Assembly: GCA_027349615.1 (NCBI GenBank)
Contig: DAIEML010000138.1
Span: 1-6,391 of the forward strand
Source of the DNA: Ignavibacteriales bacterium
GTDB lineage: Bacteria; Bacteroidota; Ignavibacteria; Ignavibacteriales; Ignavibacteriaceae
Length of the DNA: 6,391 nt
Reading direction: 5' to 3'
The notes beneath the pieces were generated by a model. That model saw nothing but the letters and a program-made list of their open reading frames with translations. It was not told the origin of the DNA and did no database searches. Made by a program: the position numbers and the translations under genes. How positions within the stretch are numbered: position 1 is the stretch's first letter; every line of letters starts with the position of its first letter. Below are positions 1 through 3,514 of the stretch, one piece after another.

Positions 1-236
1 CCCATAAACATTAAATGCTCGAATAAATGCGCAAATCCAGTTTTGCCAGGTTTTTCATATCCTGAACCAACATGATACCAAATATTAATTCCAACTGTTG
101 GTGTAGAATGATCTTCATGAAGAATTACATTCAAACCGTTAGGAAGAACATATCTTGTATACTCAATGTTGATTGGTTTTTCCTGAGCCAAAAGAGAAAT
201 GCAAAAAGCAAAAAAAATGATCAGAGAAATTTTCAT
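1..236 (-). CDS. M16 family zinc metallopeptidase, N-terminal part (runs off left edge)
   Basis: Only the first 78 codons are present; the C-terminus lies beyond base 1. The start ATG (236-234) follows an AGAGGG-like ribosome binding site (plus-strand 241-246). Residues 1-17 form a short signal peptide: a Lys, then a hydrophobic run ending SLLA, with likely cleavage before Gln18. Cys12 is not in a lipobox, so a secreted or periplasmic protein is expected rather than a lipoprotein. The mature part begins with the M16 pattern, including LPNGLNVILHED (residues 31-42) and the inverted zinc motif HLFEH (residues 70-74, bases 15-29). In M16 enzymes (pitrilysin/insulinase family) the two His bind zinc and the Glu is the catalytic base; a further zinc-binding Glu about 70 residues later would be outside the window. 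The family degrades peptides and often occurs as tandem active and inactive subunits, which cannot be tested here. The gene is divergent from the HMA-like gene at 496. The family call is firm, the substrate unknown. Confidence 0.93.
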   Translation of the reverse strand, partial: MKISLIIFFAFCISLLAQEKPINIEYTRYVLPNGLNVILHEDHSTPTVGINIWYHVGSGYEKPGKTGFAHLFEHLMFM

Positions 237-319
237 CTTTCCCTCTTTTCTTGAGATGATAATGAATAAATTAGTTAATTAGAAAAATTTTTGAGAAATA
301 TTTCCTTTTTTCCCATTTG

Positions 320-347
320 TTTATAGCTTAACTTAAATAATTTTGAA
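320..347 (-). promoter_or_regulatory. Candidate sigma70-like promoter for the M16 peptidase gene
   Basis: Read on the minus strand, TTCAAA (bases 347-342) is followed after 16 bases by TATAAA (325-320), a reasonable -35/-10 pair about 84 bases upstream of the peptidase start. Its -35 box overlaps the candidate -35 box of the opposite-facing promoter. Such matches are common by chance in AT-rich DNA, and the lineage may use a different -7/-33 promoter type, so this is tentative. Confidence 0.3.
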
Positions 348-372
348 CATATAATTCAACCTTTTATATAAA
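343..372 (+). promoter_or_regulatory. Candidate sigma70-like promoter for the rightward transcript
   Basis: TTGAAC (343-348) is followed by TATATA (365-370, 16-base spacer) or TATAAA (367-372, 18-base spacer). A transcript starting near 378 would have a leader of about 30 bases, then the 16-codon ORF at 411, then the HMA-like gene at 496. An imperfect inverted repeat, TTGAA-7 bases-TTCAA (343-359), covers the -35 box and could be an operator. The AT-rich background makes the call weak. Confidence 0.3.
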
Positions 373-410
373 TTAATTGGAAAATTATTTTCAGTTATAG
401 GAGATTTCCG

Positions 411-461
411 ATGTCTTACAAAAATTATTTGATTTTATTATTTTTATATTCAAATTATTAA
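411..461 (+). CDS. Possible 16-residue leader peptide upstream of the HMA-like gene
   Basis: The ORF encodes MSYKNYLILLFLYSNY. Its ATG follows TAGGAGAT (about 398-405) at good spacing, the best Shine-Dalgarno match in the left half of the window, whereas the next gene at 496 has no visible site of its own. The product is short and hydrophobic, and the ORF ends 34 bases before the HMA-like start. It could be a translated leader that influences the downstream gene, a small membrane peptide, or a chance ORF. There are no family features to judge by, and the call rests only on the ribosome binding site and position. Confidence 0.22.
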   Translation: MSYKNYLILLFLYSNY

Positions 462-475
462 ATTGAAAGTGTATC

Positions 476-481
476 TATAAT
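476..481 (+). promoter_or_regulatory. Consensus -10 box (TATAAT) immediately before the HMA-like gene
   Basis: A perfect TATAAT ends 14 bases before the ATG at 496, which would put the transcription start only about 6-8 bases ahead of the start codon. No -35 match lies at normal distance; TTGAAA at 463-468 is only 7 bases away. If used, it would give a near-leaderless mRNA, consistent with the missing ribosome binding site. It may equally be a chance match. Confidence 0.25.
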
Positions 482-495
482 AATTAACGTGCAAC

Positions 496-759
496 ATGAA
501 AACATTGAAATTTTCAACTAACCTTAAAGACTCAAATTCAATTCAAAAACTCAAAGATCATTTAGATAAAGTGGATGGAATATTATACTTAGAAGTCGAC
601 TTACAAAGTCCTGGTAAAATTTTAACTTTAAAAGTAGAAAACGTTTCGAGTGAAACCATTGCTAAACATATTTTTGCTGCCGGATTCAGAAGCCAAGAAT
701 TAACAGCAGGATGGAAAAAAGTTGCTAAAAGATTATTTACTAGAGATTGCTGTGAGTAA
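496..759 (+). CDS. HMA-like (heavy-metal-associated fold) small protein without CxxC
   Basis: This is an 87-residue soluble cytosolic-type protein. Residues 1-67 follow the pattern of small HMA/copper-chaperone-like proteins of Bacteroidota relatives: beta strand MKTLKFSTN, helix to about residue 26, a turn (VDGI), strand LEVDL, the phrase SPGKILTLKV (residues 38-47), a second helix and the ending AAGFRSQEL (61-69). In typical members the first loop carries CxxC for Cu(I) or a similar soft metal. Here that slot (residues 12-15, bases 529-540) reads Asp-Ser-Asn-Ser, so the standard metal site is absent. A basic tail (72-83) ends in Cys85-Cys86-Glu87, which could be a replacement thiol site. 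The start is the only in-frame choice after the upstream stops, and no Shine-Dalgarno site is visible. The SHOCT gene follows 37 bases later, probably in the same operon. The fold assignment is from pattern recognition; metal binding is doubtful. Confidence 0.7.
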   Translation: MKTLKFSTNLKDSNSIQKLKDHLDKVDGILYLEVDLQSPGKILTLKVENVSSETIAKHIFAAGFRSQELTAGWKKVAKRLFTRDCCE

Positions 760-796
760 TTTTTTTATTAAATAAAAAACTGAAAGGGTAATTAAA

Positions 797-1021
797 ATGT
801 TTAATGGTCTTTTCTGGGATGGTATCTGGTTTGCATGGATTTTTCGTTTAGTATTTATCGGTCTAATTGTTTGGTTAATTGTTAATGCATTAAGCAACAA
901 TAAAAATGTTCGGAATACTCCGATGCAAACAGAAACAGCTCTAGATATACTAAAAAAGCGATACGCTAAAGGTGAGATTTCGAAAGAACAGTTTGATAGA
1001 ATGAAAAGCGATATTCAATAA
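797..1021 (+). CDS. Small membrane-anchored SHOCT-domain protein
   Basis: This 74-residue protein has two parts. Residues about 10-32 are a single hydrophobic, Trp/Ile/Val-rich transmembrane segment. A polar linker follows, and residues about 47-73 match the SHOCT (short C-terminal) domain: ALDILKKRYAKGEISKEQF and then DRMKSDI, with the typical L..RYA.GEI..EEF/Y..MK pattern. The domain is expected on the cytoplasmic side, but topology was not established. The ATG is preceded by AAAGGG (783-788) at 8-base spacing. SHOCT domains are thought to mediate oligomerisation or protein contacts, and no enzymatic role is known. Small TM-SHOCT proteins are common next to copper or heavy-metal genes, which fits the HMA-like gene 37 bases upstream. 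I see no GC-rich terminator after the stop; the next gene is convergent, 25 bases away. Confidence 0.85.
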   Translation: MFNGLFWDGIWFAWIFRLVFIGLIVWLIVNALSNNKNVRNTPMQTETALDILKKRYAKGEISKEQFDRMKSDIQ

Positions 1022-1046
1022 TTAATTGTTCTGCCAAATTTTATTT

Positions 1047-1283
1047 TCAAAAAATTGAAAGTGTGCTTTTATATTCTGGGTTTTTAATTTTGTTAAAATA
1101 AACTTCAGCTTTATCCATTTCGCCGCGAATAGAATATAAATGAAATAAATCTGAATAACTTCTATCTCTATCTAAATTATTTTCATAATTTTCTTTGTCT
1201 CTTATACCCTTGCTTACAATAAAAGAGTTTAATAAATCAATTTCGACTCCGGTTACATTATGATCGAAAATTGTTTCCATCAT
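1047..1283 (-). CDS. Small hypothetical protein, family not identified
   Basis: This is a 78-residue acidic, soluble protein with no signal peptide or membrane segment. It starts at tandem ATG codons (1283 and 1280) preceded by AAGGAG, 4 bases from the first ATG and 7 from the second, so it is probably a genuinely translated gene. The second ATG has the more usual spacing. Residues 50-72 (LFHLYSIRGEMDKAEVYFNK, then IKN) resemble one helix-turn-helix unit of a tetratricopeptide repeat (small-large-Gly-Ala-Tyr spacing), too short to call a TPR domain. I recall similar short proteins starting METIFxHNVT in Bacteroidota, but I know of no function. It is convergent with the SHOCT gene and lies 232 bases downstream of dacB on the same strand. 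A weak AT hairpin (TTTCAA-AAAA-TTGAAA, 1045-1060) overlaps its stop codon. Confidence 0.65.
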   Translation of the reverse strand: MMETIFDHNVTGVEIDLLNSFIVSKGIRDKENYENNLDRDRSYSDLFHLYSIRGEMDKAEVYFNKIKNPEYKSTLSIF

Positions 1284-1515
1284 TCCACTCCTTCCGTTAG
1301 GAATATTTGCAAAGTCATTACTTAAATAAAAGCATCGTTTAAAAAATATTAGTTTTTTTTAGTAGAGTTCCTAATTTTATTATATCAAATTATTTTTATG
1401 GTAATTACTTCGTTAAAAATTTATTCCAAATTTAATTTTTTCTGTCAAACAGTCTATGGAAAATTTATGGGATGATATTTAAATCATAATCCAAATATTA
1501 AAATTGATATTTAAG

Positions 1516-3018
1516 TTAGTAACTTGAATTAAATGAAGCTAACAGCTCCAGTATGCTATCGGATATATTTTCTGTAGATTTTGAAGATCCCAGAAAGTTA
1601 TTCACTAAAAATGAAAAAACTAATTCTTCTCCGTTTTCTGTTGTTACATAACCTGATAAAGCTCTAACATTAGATATTGTACCAGTCTTTGCTCTAACAT
1701 TGCCTTGAGCTTTAGTTCCTTTCATTCGATTTTGAAGAGTGCCGTCTACACCAGCAATTGGCAAGGAATCATACCAATAAGTTTTGTTTGGACTTTGCCA
1801 CATTGCTGTTAATATTTTGACAATCTCTTCAGGACTTATATAATCATAACGTGAAAGCCCTGAACCATCCATATATCGATACGTATTAGGTTTTATACCA
1901 AAATTTTCAAGAACTTCTCTTATATATATCTTACCTGAATTAAATGTACCTTTATTTTTTTTCTCCAAGCCGATTATTCTTGGTAAAGTTTCAGCATATA
2001 AATTCTGACTTCTTTTCATCATAACTTTTATGATATCTTTTAACGGCGCAGATTTATGATTATCAATTATTTCAAAGTCTCCCGGCTTATAATTCCAATC
2101 TCCAAGTTCGGTTGTTGTAATTGGATTTCCGTTTACTTCAATTCCAGATTCTTCTAGAACTTCTTTTAAAACTGTAACGTAAAAAAGCGGAGGGTTTGTT
2201 ATTGTTGGAGATATTTGAAATTCTCTGCTTCCTATTACTACATTTCCGCTTAATACAATTTCATTAGTACCAACTTGACGGGAAAAAATTATTTCAGTTC
2301 TACCGCTATCGCTGGTAGTTATATTATTAATAATTTTATAATCATTACTTGGTATATTAAGTTTAATTAAAATTGGTTTAGTAATTGAATCCGGAGGAAT
2401 AATATTTATATCAATATAATTTTCGTTTAACTGCAACGGACTTATTTGTGCATAAGACCATGAATCAAGACCATCAAAAGACCAGCCGAAACCTAAACTA
2501 TCATAGGAAAAAGTTTTATCATCTGCGATAATATTTCCATCAATATTTTTAATACCTTTTTCTTTTAACAATTTAGCCCAATTAAAAAATAAATCTCTAG
2601 GATCTTTAAAAAATTTAGTATATAAAGTCGGATCACCATCGCCAAAAATTATTAGATTTCCGCGCAACGTTGAATCCGAGAATTCTCCGCTCATACACAA
2701 ATCTGTTTCAAATTTAAAATCTGGACCAAGTAATGTTAATGCTGCGGCAGCAGTTGGAATTTTTTCATTTGAAGCCGGCATAAACATTTTATTTTGATTT
2801 TTTGAATACCAGATTTTGCCGGTTTTAAGAGATTGAATTTGAATTCCCCAATTCGCTTCAGCAAAAGATGAATCATTTACCAAGTTATCAATTTTATTTT
2901 TTAGCACTGTGAAGGAATCTTGTTTTCCAATTTGCGATGTTTCGCCGCAGCCAACAGAGAAAAGTAAAAATGAAATTGCTGTAATAAATCCAAGAACTTT
3001 TTTTTGAGATTGTTTCAT
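1516..3018 (-). CDS. dacB: D-alanyl-D-alanine carboxypeptidase/endopeptidase, PBP4 type (peptidase S13), predicted lipoprotein
   Basis: This 500-residue protein is about the usual length for the S13 family, which trims the terminal D-Ala from peptidoglycan pentapeptides and/or cuts D-Ala-mDAP cross-links in the periplasm. The three active-site motifs are all present: SNEK (Ser83 nucleophile, Lys86), SQN (337-339) and KTG (444-446). Other S13 hallmarks are GDGDPTL (126-132), the SWSYAQISPLQLNEN block (186-200) and MDGSGLSRYDYISP (383-396). The N-terminus has Lys residues, a hydrophobic run (9-22) and a lipobox-like FSVGC, so Cys24 is probably lipidated. The residue after it is Gly rather than Asp, suggesting outer-membrane sorting by the E. 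coli rule. The best-studied PBP4 has a cleaved ordinary signal peptide instead. The start ATG follows AGGGAG (plus-strand 3027-3032), which lies inside a small hairpin. The gene is 78 bases downstream of the receiver gene on the same strand, so cotranscription is possible. No strong terminator follows. Confidence 0.95.
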   Translation of the reverse strand: MKQSQKKVLGFITAISFLLFSVGCGETSQIGKQDSFTVLKNKIDNLVNDSSFAEANWGIQIQSLKTGKIWYSKNQNKMFMPASNEKIPTAAAALTLLGPDFKFETDLCMSGEFSDSTLRGNLIIFGDGDPTLYTKFFKDPRDLFFNWAKLLKEKGIKNIDGNIIADDKTFSYDSLGFGWSFDGLDSWSYAQISPLQLNENYIDINIIPPDSITKPILIKLNIPSNDYKIINNITTSDSGRTEIIFSRQVGTNEIVLSGNVVIGSREFQISPTITNPPLFYVTVLKEVLEESGIEVNGNPITTTELGDWNYKPGDFEIIDNHKSAPLKDIIKVMMKRSQNLYAETLPRIIGLEKKNKGTFNSGKIYIREVLENFGIKPNTYRYMDGSGLSRYDYISPEEIVKILTAMWQSPNKTYWYDSLPIAGVDGTLQNRMKGTKAQGNVRAKTGTISNVRALSGYVTTENGEELVFSFLVNNFLGSSKSTENISDSILELLASFNSSY

Positions 3019-3020
3019 GT

Positions 3021-3035
3021 TAAAGGCTCCCTTTA
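3021..3035 (-). promoter_or_regulatory. dacB: Hairpin enclosing the dacB ribosome binding site
   Basis: On the dacB mRNA strand the sequence TAAAGG-GAG-CCTTTA is a perfect 6-base-pair inverted repeat with a 3-base loop, ending 2 bases before the start codon. The Shine-Dalgarno AGGGAG spans the end of the left arm, the loop and the first base of the right arm. If the hairpin forms it would partly hide the site and lower translation. Only two of the six pairs are G-C, so it may be too weak to matter. Confidence 0.35.
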
Positions 3036-3096
3036 CCCATATTTGGAATCATAGGCTTAAAATATTTTTTAAATTGAATTATTATTAAATTAATTA

Positions 3097-3504
3097 TTAA
3101 ATATTATTCCCAGTTTTATTATTATAAACATTAACAATAGCAGCCAGCATATCTTCGTTACGAATTGGCCTGCTCAGGAATTCATCCACGCCAGCTTTAA
3201 ATGCGTTTTGTTTATCTCTTGGAAAAACATGAGCTGAAATGCAAATTATTGGTGCATCAGAATATTGTTCAGACTTTCGCAATTCCCCCACAAGTTGTAA
3301 ACCATCCTTTGGTCCTTTAAGTGAAATATCAACAAGGAAAACATCAAAGTTATTTTTTTCAAGTTGTTCTTTAAAAGTATCTTCAGAATCGCAAACATTA
3401 ATTTCAAATTTTCTTTTTAAATATGTTACAATCAGTCTTTGGTTTTCAAAATCATCTTCGATTACTAATAATCTTGGCTTTTGATCGTTTACTTGTGAAT
3501 TCAT
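3097..3504 (-). CDS. Stand-alone response regulator receiver (REC) protein
   Basis: This 135-residue protein is a single CheY-like receiver domain (about residues 10-130) with no DNA-binding or enzymatic output domain. The acidic pocket is IEDD (Glu16, Asp17, Asp18), the phospho-acceptor is Asp59 in VFLVDISLKG, and the switch Ser is Ser90 in ICISAH. The almost invariant Lys before Pro is Arg112 (FLSRPI; codon at 3171-3169, AGG on the coding strand), a clear departure from the family pattern. The start ATG has GAGGAAGAG upstream at normal spacing; this site overlaps the stop codon of the kinase gene, whose end is only 10 bases away, so the two are almost certainly translated from one mRNA. The natural partner is that kinase, which has no receiver of its own. 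With no output domain, it may act by protein contact, as a phosphorelay intermediate, or as a phosphate sink. Confidence 0.93.
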   Translation of the reverse strand: MNSQVNDQKPRLLVIEDDFENQRLIVTYLKRKFEINVCDSEDTFKEQLEKNNFDVFLVDISLKGPKDGLQLVGELRKSEQYSDAPIICISAHVFPRDKQNAFKAGVDEFLSRPIRNEDMLAAIVNVYNNKTGNNI

Positions 3505-3514
3505 TACTCTTCCT

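Noticed and set aside
72..254. Plus-strand 60-codon ORF
   Set aside because: It lies antisense to the M16 peptidase N-terminus, whose signal peptide and HxxEH motif are convincing. The ORF shows no family features.
1045..1060. TTTCAA-AAAA-TTGAAA hairpin as a bidirectional terminator between the convergent genes
   Set aside because: The stem is only 6 bp and almost all A-T, and it overlaps a stop codon. That is too weak to call a terminator.
460..1064. 13-base direct repeat AAATTGAAAGTGT at 460-472 and 1052-1064 flanking the HMA/SHOCT pair, suggestive of insertion borders
   Set aside because: A rough estimate from base composition gives a few chance 13-base repeats in a window this long and AT-rich, and there is no integrase, transposase or tRNA nearby.
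1280..1318. 12-residue minus-strand ORF overlapping the start of the 1047-1283 gene by ATGA
   Set aside because: It has no ribosome binding site, and its 3' half is the leader and Shine-Dalgarno of the real gene. It is most likely chance.
1284..1515. Search for an RNA gene, promoter or dacB terminator in this intergenic stretch
   Set aside because: Only AT-rich short inverted repeats such as ATGAT-6 bases-ATCAT and an isolated T run at 1353-1360 are visible. None forms a GC stem with a U tail or a recognisable RNA.
3239..3484. Plus-strand 81-codon ORF
   Set aside because: It is the antisense shadow of the receiver gene, which has all its phosphorylation-site motifs.
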